This document shows positions 8,519-16,279 of a DNA stretch of 64,000 nt, piece after piece. The DNA comes from Streptomyces spongiicola (GTDB lineage: Bacteria > Actinomycetota > Actinomycetes > Streptomycetales > Streptomycetaceae). The DNA lies in NCBI RefSeq assembly GCF_003122365.1, contig NZ_CP029254.1, forward strand, positions 3,234,501 through 3,298,500. The letters run 5' to 3'. The position numbers were made by a program, and so were the translations under genes. The notes below the pieces were generated by a model. It saw only the letters and a list, made by a program, of their open reading frames with translations. It had not been told where the DNA came from and did no database searches. How positions within the stretch are numbered: position 1 is the first letter of the stretch; each line of letters starts with the position of its first letter.

Positions 8519-9217
8519 CTACCTGCCTGCCTGCGGGCCGGTGGACTTCTTCGCCACGGGCTTGCGGGGCGCGGGCTTGCGGGCGGCCGGCGGCGCCGGC
8601 TTCCTGTCCTCGGCCCTGGCCGCCGGCTTCGAAGCGGCCTGTGGCTTCACCGCGCCGTTCGCGGCCTTCGGCGCCTCCGCCCTGGGCGAGGGCTTCGGCG
8701 CGGTCTTCGGCTCGGGCCTGGGTGCGGGCTTCGGCGCGTTCTTCGGCGCGCTCTTCGACTGCGCCTTGGGCTCGACGGCCACGGCGATCTCGGCGATCTC
8801 CTCCGCGGCCTCGCCTCGCCACGCCTTCACAGTCTGCTCACCGTGCTCGGCGACCTTCTCGTAGGTCTCCCGGGCCCGCACCGCGTACTCCGCGGCCACG
8901 CCCACGCCGCGCAGCGCCAGGTCCTGCGCGTTCTCGCCGAGCTTCTTCAGGTCGGTGTCCAGGCTCCCGAGCACCTCGGTCACCTTGGCCTGCATGGTGG
9001 CCTGGGCCTCCCGGGCCTGGGCCGCCATCTTCGCCTGCACGGCCTTCGGGTCGGTCTCGCGCACCGCCTCGATACGGGCCGGCGCCTCGGTACGCAGCTG
9101 CTCGATCAGCGTGGGCACCTTCTTCGCCTGCTGCACCGCGAGGTCGGCCGTGCCGGCCGCGAAGTAGAAGGGGGTGGGGTCGGTGAGGGTCTTGCGCAGG
9201 TCATCGGTGATGGCCAT
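8519..9217 (-). CDS. Heparin-binding hemagglutinin (HbhA)-like coiled-coil protein
   Basis: A 232-residue protein with no signal peptide. Residues about 1-130 form a helical coiled coil (FYFAAGTADLAVQQAKKVPTL, then many Ala/Glu/Lys heptads). The C-terminal 90 residues are a disordered Lys/Pro/Ala tail (KPAPRPEPKTAPKPSPR, RKPAPRKPVAKKS) like the basic tail that binds heparan sulfate and DNA in mycobacterial HbhA. In a soil organism the role is more likely at the envelope or nucleoid than adhesion. ATG 9217 has GGGAGG upstream. The HTH gene ends 34 bases before this start, so both are likely co-transcribed. Confidence 0.85.
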   Translation of the reverse strand: MAITDDLRKTLTDPTPFYFAAGTADLAVQQAKKVPTLIEQLRTEAPARIEAVRETDPKAVQAKMAAQAREAQATMQAKVTEVLGSLDTDLKKLGENAQDLALRGVGVAAEYAVRARETYEKVAEHGEQTVKAWRGEAAEEIAEIAVAVEPKAQSKSAPKNAPKPAPRPEPKTAPKPSPRAEAPKAANGAVKPQAASKPAARAEDRKPAPPAARKPAPRKPVAKKSTGPQAGR

Positions 9218-9251
9218 GACTGTGGTCCTCCCGGATCGCAGATTCGTCGTT

Positions 9252-9686
9252 TCAGACTTCGGGTGATGAGGGTTGGTCGGCACCACTTCCTGCGGCCGTG
9301 CGGGGGCCGTCCTCAGCGGTGTCCCTATCCGTATCGGCGTCGAAGCCGTTCTCCTTGCGGAACGATTCGTAGATCTGCAGCAGCACCTGCTTCTGCTTCT
9401 CGTTGATCGAGGGGTCGGCCAGGATGACGGCCCGGGTCTCCAGCTCGTCCCGCTCCCGCTCGTCGAGGATCCCGGCCCGCACGTACAGCGTCTCGGCGGA
9501 GATCCGCAGCGCCTTGGCGACCTGCTGCAACACCTCCGCGCTCGGCTTGCGCAGCCCGCGCTCGATCTGGCTCAGATACGGATTGGACACCCCGGCCGCG
9601 TCGGCGAGCTGCCGCAGCGACAGCTGCGCGCTGCGCCGCTGCTCGCGGAGGTAGTCACCGAGGCTGCCGACGTTGAGGGATGCCAT
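9252..9686 (-). CDS. XRE-family helix-turn-helix regulator
   Basis: A 144-residue regulator with an N-terminal lambda-repressor-type HTH (LREQRRSAQLSLRQLADAAG, then VSNPYLSQIERGLRKPS, residues about 12-50). A helical C-terminal part carries ETRAVILADPSINEKQKQVL, and a charged tail follows. It is the orthologue, by arrangement, of the regulator upstream of hbhA in mycobacteria. A perfect 20-bp palindrome lies 31 bases before its start, which suggests that it represses or activates its own operon. Confidence 0.92.
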   Translation of the reverse strand: MASLNVGSLGDYLREQRRSAQLSLRQLADAAGVSNPYLSQIERGLRKPSAEVLQQVAKALRISAETLYVRAGILDERERDELETRAVILADPSINEKQKQVLLQIYESFRKENGFDADTDRDTAEDGPRTAAGSGADQPSSPEV

Positions 9687-9717
9687 GGTGCCGATGGTGC
9701 GCCATCGACGCTAACAA

Positions 9718-9737
9718 TTGCAAGCAGCTGCTTGCAA
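9718..9737. promoter_or_regulatory. Perfect 20-bp palindrome, probable operator of the HTH/HbhA-like operon
   Basis: TTGCAAGCAGCTGCTTGCAA is its own reverse complement over all 20 positions. It sits in the promoter position for the leftward HTH gene. The right half could also serve as a TTGCAA -35 on the minus strand. Confidence 0.75.
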
Positions 9738-9883
9738 AAGTGCGCTCCATCACCCGGGCGGCGGAGTGAGCCTGAGCACGACGGGTGTCCGTTCCCAGTG
9801 TTCGTGCGGACTCCCGCGGGATCTGCTCGGTGACGTGATCGGGTCCCGGCCGACCTGCGCAGCGAGGTATCTCGCAGGTTGTC

Positions 9884-10035
9884 CTACAGGCGCCGCGCGA
9901 CGAAGACGAACTCCGTGCCCGGCCTGTCAGTAGCGTCGCCCACGTCTTCCACGACGTACCCCGCTGTCGGCTCGGCCGGGTGCGTGATGAAGGCGGGGCT
10001 CCGGTGTACTCGTGTGTCCACGACGGCCAAGGGTG
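9884..10035 (-). pseudogene. C-terminal gene fragment, possibly of a SAM-dependent methyltransferase
   Basis: The minus strand reads through about 45 codons with protein-like composition (AFITHPAEPTAGYVVEDVG, then GTEFVFVARRL and a TAG stop at 9884-9886). The frame has no start or N-terminal domain and runs into the vapC 3' end. The GTEFVFVARR ending resembles C-termini of small methyltransferases, but this is a weak resemblance. The rest of 9738-9883 holds nothing recognisable. Confidence 0.4.
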
Positions 10036-10455
10036 CTAGAGGCCTGGGGCGTTGCGCACATTCCGCTCGCTGACATCGGGCAGGAAGCGGGCCACGGTGA
10101 CGAAATCAGCGTCGTCGTGCAGTACAACCAGTCCATGATGCACGGCGGTCGCGCAGATCATCAGGTCGAGTGGCCCGGCCGCACCGAGCGCCCCCTTCTC
10201 CGCGAGCGCGTACTGGGCTGTTTCAATCCAGTCCCACAACCTCTTCGGGAGAGGTACGTCGGGGTACAGATCCATGAACATTTCCCCCATGGCCTCGTAC
10301 TCCACGGAGTTACGCGCTGAGCGCCGGAACTCGGCCCGCTGGGGAGCGCACGACCCGATGGCCCGGAGGGTGGTGGTCTCCAGCCACGCGTCCCGCAGCT
10401 GCTCCTCGCGCAGGAGGCGCCACAGACCCGAGGAGTCGAGCAGGTAGTGGATCAC
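10036..10455 (-). CDS. vapC: VapC-type PIN-domain toxin (RNase)
   Basis: A 139-residue PIN-domain protein, the toxin of a type II toxin-antitoxin pair that cleaves RNA when freed from its antitoxin. The acidic active-site residues can be followed: Asp in YLLDSSGLWRLL near the N-terminus, Glu in NSVEYEAM, Asp in GPLDLMICATAVHHG, and Asp in VVLHDDADF. GTG 10455 overlaps the antitoxin stop codon by four bases (GTGA), the usual coupled arrangement. The pair sits in a region of gene fragments, in keeping with horizontal acquisition. Confidence 0.9.
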   Translation of the reverse strand: MIHYLLDSSGLWRLLREEQLRDAWLETTTLRAIGSCAPQRAEFRRSARNSVEYEAMGEMFMDLYPDVPLPKRLWDWIETAQYALAEKGALGAAGPLDLMICATAVHHGLVVLHDDADFVTVARFLPDVSERNVRNAPGL

Positions 10456-10673
10456 GCGCCACCGTGCTTGTCCTCGACGCGGCGCTGCAGCCAGCCCTCG
10501 TAGTCCCACTGCTGGGCGGCGTGGAAGTGCTTGGCTACGAGAGCGGCCCGCTCATGGCGTTCGGCGTACTCGCGAAGGGCGGCATTGACCACATCTTTCT
10601 TGGTGCCACCACCGGCGACACGCATGGCCTTCTCCAGCACATCGTCATCAAGGTCGATCGTCGTCACGCTCAT
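10452..10673 (-). CDS. vapB: VapB-type antitoxin
   Basis: A 73-residue antitoxin with an N-terminal ribbon-helix-helix segment (TTIDLDDDVLEKAMRVAGGGTKKDVVNAAL) and a C-terminal tail (HFHAAQQWDYEGWLQRRVED) that should wrap around the VapC groove. It is upstream of and overlaps vapC. GAGGAG six bases before ATG gives a strong ribosome site. The complex normally represses its own promoter. Confidence 0.9.
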   Translation of the reverse strand: MSVTTIDLDDDVLEKAMRVAGGGTKKDVVNAALREYAERHERAALVAKHFHAAQQWDYEGWLQRRVEDKHGGA

Positions 10674-10682
10674 ACCGGACTC

Positions 10683-10718
10683 CTCTATTCAAGGACAATA
10701 TTCAGTATATGTATCCGC
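10683..10718 (-). promoter_or_regulatory. AT-rich vapBC promoter/operator region
   Basis: One of the most AT-rich stretches of the window, directly upstream of vapB. On the minus strand it reads ATACATATACTGAATATTGT, with ATAT..ATAT and TATTCA repeats suitable as RHH half-sites and -10 elements. The exact -10 cannot be fixed by eye. Confidence 0.5.
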
Positions 10719-10921
10719 GGGGTGCACGTCCGTCACCGGCGCGTTCCGCCCCCAGACCTCCTGTCGTGGTTCGCTGAACGCCGACGGACGAGGTCGCGGC
10801 TTCGCCCCGGGCGGACCGCATACCTTCATTCGGACGGCCCACCCTCCCAGAGTTGCCAGAAAGGGTGGGGCGCCAAGCGCTGAACGGTTCGTCGGTCGGT
10901 AGGCGTGTCCGCCGCTCGTGG
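10719..10921. other. Gap with nothing recognised
   Basis: Between the vapB promoter and the truncated methyltransferase. No plausible coding frame, repeat or hairpin was seen. Confidence 0.5.
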
Positions 10922-11677
10922 TCACCGAGGCTGGTAGGAGGTGGCCAGGACGGAGACGGTGACCTGGCCAGGCAGGGGACCGTGATCGCTCAGGTCCGCA
11001 TGGGTCAGGTGGCGTGCGCTCGGTGTCATCCCCACCAGGTCGATGGCTTCTTGCCTGGTCAGGGGTGTGGTGTATTCGGCCTGCTGAGTACCGGCGGCCT
11101 GGAAGTAGGGGCCCGATGCCCGCTGCAGGCGCTGTTCCTTGTCCGGGTCGATCGTGACCATCGCGGGGACCTGGCCCCGTAGCTCGGCCAGATGCCGCTC
11201 GACGGGGCGCACCACGATCAACCGGCCAGTCGGACGGAGTGCTCGGTGGAACTCGGCCGGGTTGCGCGGGGCGAACACGTCCAGCATCACGTCGACCGTC
11301 TGGTCGACCAAGGGGAACGGGCGGAAGACGTCCCAGCTCGCAGCAGCGGCTCGCGGATGGGCTCGGGCCGCCGAGCGCAGGGCGCGTACTGACGCGTCCA
11401 GCCCCGGGCCGCGGGCGCCGGGCAGTTGATCGAGCACGCCGGCCAGGTAGTGGCCGATGCCGCATCCGATGTCCACGACCGCGCCTTGACCAGGCAGGAC
11501 GTCGACTGTCACACGGGTCAGGGGCCGGCGAACAGGGGCGTACCCGCCGGTGGACAAGAACTGGTTTCGGGCCTGAACCATGGCTGCGTCGTCACCGCTG
11601 GTGGCGTGGGCGCCCGTCAGGAGGCTGACGTAGCCCTGACGGGCGACGTCGAAGGTGTGGCCCGACGGGCAGCGCAG
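10922..11677 (-). pseudogene. 5'-truncated RlmA/TlrB-family 23S rRNA (guanine-N1) methyltransferase
   Basis: The frame matches the RlmA(II)/TlrB family, which methylates G748 of 23S rRNA and can give tylosin-type macrolide resistance. Landmarks are CPSGHTFDVARQGYVSLLTG, the SAM site VVDIGCGIGHYLAGVL and DVFAPRNPAEFHRALRPTGR. The N-terminus should start with a CxxC zinc site, but an in-frame TGA at 11678-11680 cuts the frame just before LRCPSGH. About 25-30 residues, including the first two zinc ligands, are missing. ATG 11581 would give a 219-residue protein without the whole zinc module. It could be a remnant or a shortened active methyltransferase; I favour remnant. Confidence 0.75.
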
Positions 11678-11679
11678 TC

Positions 11680-11895
11680 AACCACGGTACGGCGAACAGG
11701 TTCGTGGTGCCGTGCCGGACGTGGTCGGCGGTGCTCGGGATCGCTGAACGTCTCCTCGACGCCGACGACGAAGAGCAGGCTCGCGAGCGCATGTTGCCAC
11801 TCATCCGCCAGGTCTGCGATCTCGACCAAGCCCTCTCGTTCCATCTGTCTCCGGCGCCGAGCATGGATCTCGTTCCCCCTGCGGATCGTCGTCAT
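11680..11895 (-). pseudogene. N-terminal fragment of an unrecognised gene fused to the truncated methyltransferase region
   Basis: From ATG 11895 the minus strand encodes about 70 protein-like residues (EREGLVEIADLADEWQHAL, FVVGVEETFSDPEH). It then crosses into the methyltransferase DNA in the wrong frame, and the frame closes at 11617. It looks like one side of a deletion or recombination junction near 11680. I do not recognise the family. Confidence 0.35.
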
Positions 11896-11954
11896 GAACC
11901 ACTACAAACCAGACGGCGCCGGTGCACCAGATCATCGCCCGTGGCCCGATCCAC

Positions 11955-11990
11955 TCGGGCGGGCAAGGGAAGTCGGGCGGGCAAGGGAAG
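11955..11990. repeat. 18-bp direct repeat, two copies
   Basis: TCGGGCGGGCAAGGGAAG at 11955-11972 is repeated exactly at 11973-11990. The rest of 11896-12135 shows no gene that I can support. Confidence 0.8.
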
Positions 11991-12135
11991 TCGACCGCGC
12001 AAGGCTGTCGCCGTGCCTCTCGGAGCCATCCTGAATCTCGTCACATGGCGTGGTCCAGTTGTGTACAAGCCGGGAAGCGGCTGGCCTGTGCGTCCTGCCG
12101 GATGCGTCGTCTTCCCGCTGAGAGATCATGCGGGC

Positions 12136-12474
12136 ATGGCGACTTGGATCCGCACCTACGACGACGAGAGCGAAAACCGGTCGTACTTCGAACTCGACGA
12201 CGAGGAATGGGCGCTACGGCACATCGACCTGCAAGGGCTGCCGCGCCAGCCCGTGACCGCAGCCTCGCTGGCGGAGGTCATCGAGATCCGTGACCGCGGC
12301 GACCTCGCGGCCATGGCCGCCTACGAGCGACGGTACGGCGTCCTCGCCGAAGGCGCCGTGCGCGGCTGGCGAGAAACGGACGGTGCCGCCGAGATCACCC
12401 GCCAAGAGTTCGAGTCGACGTGGGCCGCTGCGCGAGAGACCCTCGACGCGGATCGTACCGAGGAGACGACTTGA
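12136..12474 (+). CDS. Small hypothetical protein, DUF6881-like
   Basis: A 112-residue soluble protein. Its start MATWIRTYDDESENRSYFEL followed by DDEEWALRHIDLQ, and its end EITRQEFESTWAAA, follow the layout of the DUF6881 family of small actinobacterial proteins, which is of unknown function. Similarity was judged by eye only. ATG 12136 was chosen because the protein-like composition begins there, although a frame stays open upstream. Its TGA overlaps the TTG start of the next gene (TTGA), so the two are coupled. Confidence 0.6.
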   Translation: MATWIRTYDDESENRSYFELDDEEWALRHIDLQGLPRQPVTAASLAEVIEIRDRGDLAAMAAYERRYGVLAEGAVRGWRETDGAAEITRQEFESTWAAARETLDADRTEETT

Positions 12475-13442
12475 TCACGGAGTATGAGCAGAAGCTGCGC
12501 GAGCGCTATCTTGCCGCCATCGTCATGCCGGCTCCCGAGCCGTGGCAGCCCGTGACGGACCACAGGACGCCCATCGGAGGCCTTCTCGGTATCGGATTCG
12601 CCGTGTGTCCCGACAGCGGCCACGACCTCGTCATGGTCGTGTCCAGCGACGGCCATGGGCTCTTCGATGCGGTAACCGGCGAGAAGATTGCCCGCGACCG
12701 GAACCCTGACCCGGAAACGAGCACCCCCGACGCCGACCCGGACCTCACCTGCCCCGGGCTCGGCCCAATCGCGGGCGTCCCGGTACGCATAGCCGGACTC
12801 TTCGGCGGCGGACTGCACAGCACCACGCCGGACGGCTGGACCCTGGACATCGTCAGCCCCGAGTGGCCCCACGACCGAGTCATCCTCTCCGCCGACGGCG
12901 GGTCCCACAAAGGCCCGGCGGGAGGGACGTGGTGGCACGTCTTCCACTCCGAGTACTCAGAACTCCGCGCGGCCGGGTTCTCCCCCTCCGGCCGGACCCT
13001 GACGGTCGCCACCAGCAGCGACCTCACGCTCTGGACCCGGCCCGAAACTCCACTTCGGCGACTGAGCGGACAGCGGGACACCGCACGAGAGGAGGACGGG
13101 CGAACCGGGGGAACCCGTCGGGATGCCGGGCGGCCGGACCACGGCCCGCGAACCCGCCAGGGCGGCGCTTCCCGCCGGAGGCGGCTTCGTCGTACGGGAC
13201 GGCAGCGTTCCCAGCCAGGAGCTCCGCAGGCATCCACGCGGCCCGCCTCCGAGGGGCGAGAAAGCGAGGTACCGGGACTCTCGCCCTGCCGTCCACCGTC
13301 GACATCCTCACCCGGCCCGAAACCGGTCGGGTCGAGATCGGCTGCATCTTCGCACCGGACCGGACGTGGGCGTGCATGCTCTTCCTCGCCGACGACACGG
13401 GCAGTCCTTGCCTGCACGGGAGTCCGCCAAGCCGAGCGGTGA
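12471..13442 (+). CDS. Hypothetical protein, possibly frameshifted at its C-terminus
   Basis: TTG 12471 lies behind GAGGAG and overlaps the previous stop codon. The first about 195 residues have normal protein composition (EYEQKLRERYLAAIVMPAPE, GIGFAVCPDSGHDLVMVVSS, GGTWWHVFHSEYSELRAAGF, SSDLTLWTRP). From about 13060 the frame becomes Arg/Ser/Pro-rich and reads like noncoding DNA up to 13442. The natural end was probably near 13060, and a frameshift or rearrangement then opened the rest. I do not recognise a functional family; the middle resembles a beta-propeller-like surface, but this is speculative. Confidence 0.5.
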   Translation: MITEYEQKLRERYLAAIVMPAPEPWQPVTDHRTPIGGLLGIGFAVCPDSGHDLVMVVSSDGHGLFDAVTGEKIARDRNPDPETSTPDADPDLTCPGLGPIAGVPVRIAGLFGGGLHSTTPDGWTLDIVSPEWPHDRVILSADGGSHKGPAGGTWWHVFHSEYSELRAAGFSPSGRTLTVATSSDLTLWTRPETPLRRLSGQRDTAREEDGRTGGTRRDAGRPDHGPRTRQGGASRRRRLRRTGRQRSQPGAPQASTRPASEGRESEVPGLSPCRPPSTSSPGPKPVGSRSAASSHRTGRGRACSSSPTTRAVLACTGVRQAER

Positions 13443-13619
13443 CAGTTGTCCTGCTCAAGTGACAACCATCGTGCACAGGCACGGCGGAGTGGGAGTGAGC
13501 GCGACAGGTGTCGCACTGCGCGACGAGCGTCGTCGCCTCGTGCGGCCTCCTGGCGCAGGCGCTCCGGGCCGGCCTCCGCGAGCCGCCGACGAACCGCGCT
13601 GTCGGTGGGCTCTGCCAGG

Positions 13620-14129
13620 GTGTGGTTCGTGGATGAACCGGTGGAGCGTGTCGACGGTCGAGATCGCGTGCTGGGGGTGGTCAGCCGCCGGCAGGCCGTC
13701 CGGGAGGGCTGGCTGCACCGGGTCGCCGTGACGGTGTGTCGTGATGAGAATGGCCGGATCCTCGTCCACCGGCGGTCGGAGCAGTTGTCGCGCTTCCCGG
13801 GGCTCTATGAGGTCGCGGTCGGTGGCGCTGCGAATGCCGGCGAGTCCCATGAACAGGCCGCCGCCCGGGAACTGGCCGAAGAGCTGGGCATTCGTGCGCT
13901 GCCGCGCCTGCTGTTCACGTTCACCAACCGCAGCGGCTTGAGCCCCCACCGGCTCGGCGTGCACGAAGCCGTGGTGCCGAATGCCGTGGCTCCCGATCCC
14001 GATGAGGTCGCCTGGCACGGCCGGCTGACCGAGCCGGAACTCAGCTCGGCCCTGCCGGAGCGGCACTTCACCCCCGACAGCCACGAAACCCTCAGCCGGT
14101 ATCTCGCGTTCCGGAGCGCGCACTCCTGA
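13620..14129 (+). CDS. NUDIX hydrolase
   Basis: A 169-residue protein with a complete Nudix box (GGAANAGESHEQAAARELAE followed by ELGI, fitting Gx5Ex7REUxEExGU). Together with the N-terminal ERVDGRDRVLGVVSRRQAVREGW this resembles the IPP-isomerase-like NUDIX group of Streptomyces. The substrate is unknown. The start is uncertain: GTG 13620 and GTG 13629 are both possible, and the frame stays open upstream with Arg/Ser-rich sequence. It ends the accessory region. Confidence 0.85.
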   Translation: MWFVDEPVERVDGRDRVLGVVSRRQAVREGWLHRVAVTVCRDENGRILVHRRSEQLSRFPGLYEVAVGGAANAGESHEQAAARELAEELGIRALPRLLFTFTNRSGLSPHRLGVHEAVVPNAVAPDPDEVAWHGRLTEPELSSALPERHFTPDSHETLSRYLAFRSAHS

Positions 14130-14436
14130 CCTTGCCCGCCTCGCGGGCGGGGTCCGGCTGACCGATCCCGTCCGGACCACCTCTTCACCACCGTCGGGCA
14201 CCCCTCCCTTCGGCCGCGTCGAACTCCGCCGCGGGATGACGGACTACGTGCGCGGACGGTCGTTTCGGAGCCTGAGTCCGCGTAGGCGCGATTCGGTATG
14301 CGTTCCGGTCGGGCAACGATCGGTTCTGCCGACTCAGGGGTGACATTCGGCCCCGTAGAGTTCACACGTATCAATGTCTTGAACATGTTCGTATGCCGGG
14401 TCGTCCGTACGGGGGCTCTTGGGGAGGGGCTGCACC
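14130..14436 (+). promoter_or_regulatory. Promoter gap of the penicillin-binding protein gene
   Basis: No gene is present. The 3' half contains the palindrome GAACATGTTC at 14381-14390, embedded in GTCTTGAACATGTTCGTATG. It resembles a LexA half-site pair but has only two bases between the halves instead of four. GGGGAGGGG at 14421-14429 is the ribosome site for the next gene. Confidence 0.4.
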
Positions 14437-16092
14437 ATGCGCAGCGGAGTGAAGACCGCCTTCGTCGGCGGCGTGTTCGTCCTGGTGGCGGGCGGGGCGG
14501 GGTTCGCGGGCTACGGGATGCCGGGCGGGGACTCGGAGGGTGCGGGCCCCGGTGGCACGGACGCCGTGCCGCTGAACTCGTCCGGGTCCGGGTCCGGGGA
14601 TGTTGGGGAGGTTACTGCCGAGGAGGTCGAGCGGACGTCGCGGGACTTCCTGGCGGCGTGGGCCCGCGGGGACGCGGACGCGGCGGGGACGCTGACCGAC
14701 GACCCGGCGGCGGCCCGGGAGGCGCTGCGCGGCTTCCGGGAGACCGGGCATGTGGAGAACGCCGTGGTCACACCGGGCACGGCGAACGGCGCCACGGTGC
14801 CGTACACGGTGAAGGCGACCATCAGCTTCAGGGGGCACGAGAAGGAACTGGCGTACGCCTCGGAGCTGACCGTGGTACGGGGCAGGAGCAGTGGGCGGGC
14901 GCTGGTGGACTGGCGGCCGACGGTGCTGCACCCGAAGCTGGTCGAGGGCGCGACCCTGCGGACCGGTGAGGCGGAGACGATCCAGGCGGTGGACCGCGAG
15001 GGCCGGGAGCTGACCGCCGAGGAGTACCCGTCGCTGGCCCCCGTGCTGGACACCCTGCGTACCCGGTACGCGGACGGGACCACGGGCGAGTCCGGCGTCG
15101 AGACCTGGATCGAGCCGGCCGACGCCGACGCGCCGAACCGGACGCTGCTCACCCTCGCCAAGGGAAGGACGAAGAAGCTCCAGACGACGCTGGACGCCGA
15201 CGTACAGGCCGCCGCCGAGCAGGCGGTGAAGAAGTACGACCGGGCCTCGGTGGTCGCCGTCCGGCCCAGCACCGGCGAGATCAGCGCGGTCGCCAACAGC
15301 CCGGCCGGCGGGTTCAACGTGGCGATGGAGGGGGCGCAGGCCCCCGGCTCCACGATGAAGATCGTGACCGCGGCGATGATGCTGGAGCACGGCCTGGTCG
15401 GCGGACCGACCTCCCCGGTCGAGTGTCCGAAGGAGGTGACCTGGTCGGGCCGGACCTTCCACAACAACAAGAACTTCTCCATCGCGAACGGCACCTTCCG
15501 GGACAGCTTCCGCCGTTCCTGCAACACCTTCTTCATGAAGGCGCTGGGCCCGCTGAACGCCAAGGGCGTGGAGGACATCGCCCTGAGCCAGACGGCCCGC
15601 AAGTACTTCGGCCTGGGCGGAGTGTGGTCCATCGGGATCGTCTCCACCGACGCCCGCATCCCGGTCTCGACGGGCCCCGAGACGGCCGCCTCCTACATCG
15701 GCCAGGGCAAGGTCACCATGAACGCCCTCAGCGTCGCCTCCCTCTCGGCGACCGTGAAGAACGGCGCGTTCCGCCAGCCGGTGATCGTGCCCAGGGAGAT
15801 GATCAAGGGCGAGCTGACCACCGCCCGGCCGCTGCCCGGGAACATGGCCGCCATCCTGCGCAGCCTGATGGGCGCTGCCGCGACCGACGGCACCGCCGCC
15901 AAGGCGATGTCCGCGGTCAGCGGCGACAAGGGAGCCAAGACCGGGTCGGCCGAGGTCGACGGGCAGAGCGACTCCAACAGCTGGTTCACCGGCTACGCGG
16001 ACGACCTGGCCGCCGGCTCGGTCGTCCAGTCCGGCGGCTACGGCAGCGGGCCGGCGGGCAGCGTCGTCGCGTCCGTGCTGAACGCACGGTAG
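14437..16092 (+). CDS. Class B penicillin-binding protein (transpeptidase) with NTF2-like N-terminal domain
   Basis: A 551-residue membrane-anchored D,D-transpeptidase for peptidoglycan cross-linking. Residues about 8-30 form the membrane anchor (AFVGGVFVLVAGGAGFAGY). Residues about 60-190 match the MecA-type NTF2-like domain. The penicilloyl-serine domain follows, with STMK in APGSTMKIVTA (active Ser), SCN in SCNTFFMKAL and KTGSAEV. All three catalytic motifs are intact, so beta-lactams should acylate it. It stands alone between the accessory region and the IS remnant. Confidence 0.92.
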   Translation: MRSGVKTAFVGGVFVLVAGGAGFAGYGMPGGDSEGAGPGGTDAVPLNSSGSGSGDVGEVTAEEVERTSRDFLAAWARGDADAAGTLTDDPAAAREALRGFRETGHVENAVVTPGTANGATVPYTVKATISFRGHEKELAYASELTVVRGRSSGRALVDWRPTVLHPKLVEGATLRTGEAETIQAVDREGRELTAEEYPSLAPVLDTLRTRYADGTTGESGVETWIEPADADAPNRTLLTLAKGRTKKLQTTLDADVQAAAEQAVKKYDRASVVAVRPSTGEISAVANSPAGGFNVAMEGAQAPGSTMKIVTAAMMLEHGLVGGPTSPVECPKEVTWSGRTFHNNKNFSIANGTFRDSFRRSCNTFFMKALGPLNAKGVEDIALSQTARKYFGLGGVWSIGIVSTDARIPVSTGPETAASYIGQGKVTMNALSVASLSATVKNGAFRQPVIVPREMIKGELTTARPLPGNMAAILRSLMGAAATDGTAAKAMSAVSGDKGAKTGSAEVDGQSDSNSWFTGYADDLAAGSVVQSGGYGSGPAGSVVASVLNAR

Positions 16093-16279
16093 GACGGAGT
16101 CGGTCCGTTCGGCAGCGCGGGGACGGCCGGACGGGCCGAGGCGCACGATACGACGGCGGAGGCTTCCACGCCGTGGCCGGTCTCGTGCCCGTACATCCAC
16201 ACGGGGCCGACCGAGGGGCACAGTAGCGGGCAGAGTGCCGTTCACGGAGGGGTTCTGCCCCGCCGGCCCCTCGAAGGAG

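Noticed and set aside
14381..14390. LexA (SOS) box
   Set aside because: Half-sites GAAC and GTTC have two intervening bases; the actinobacterial LexA box needs four.
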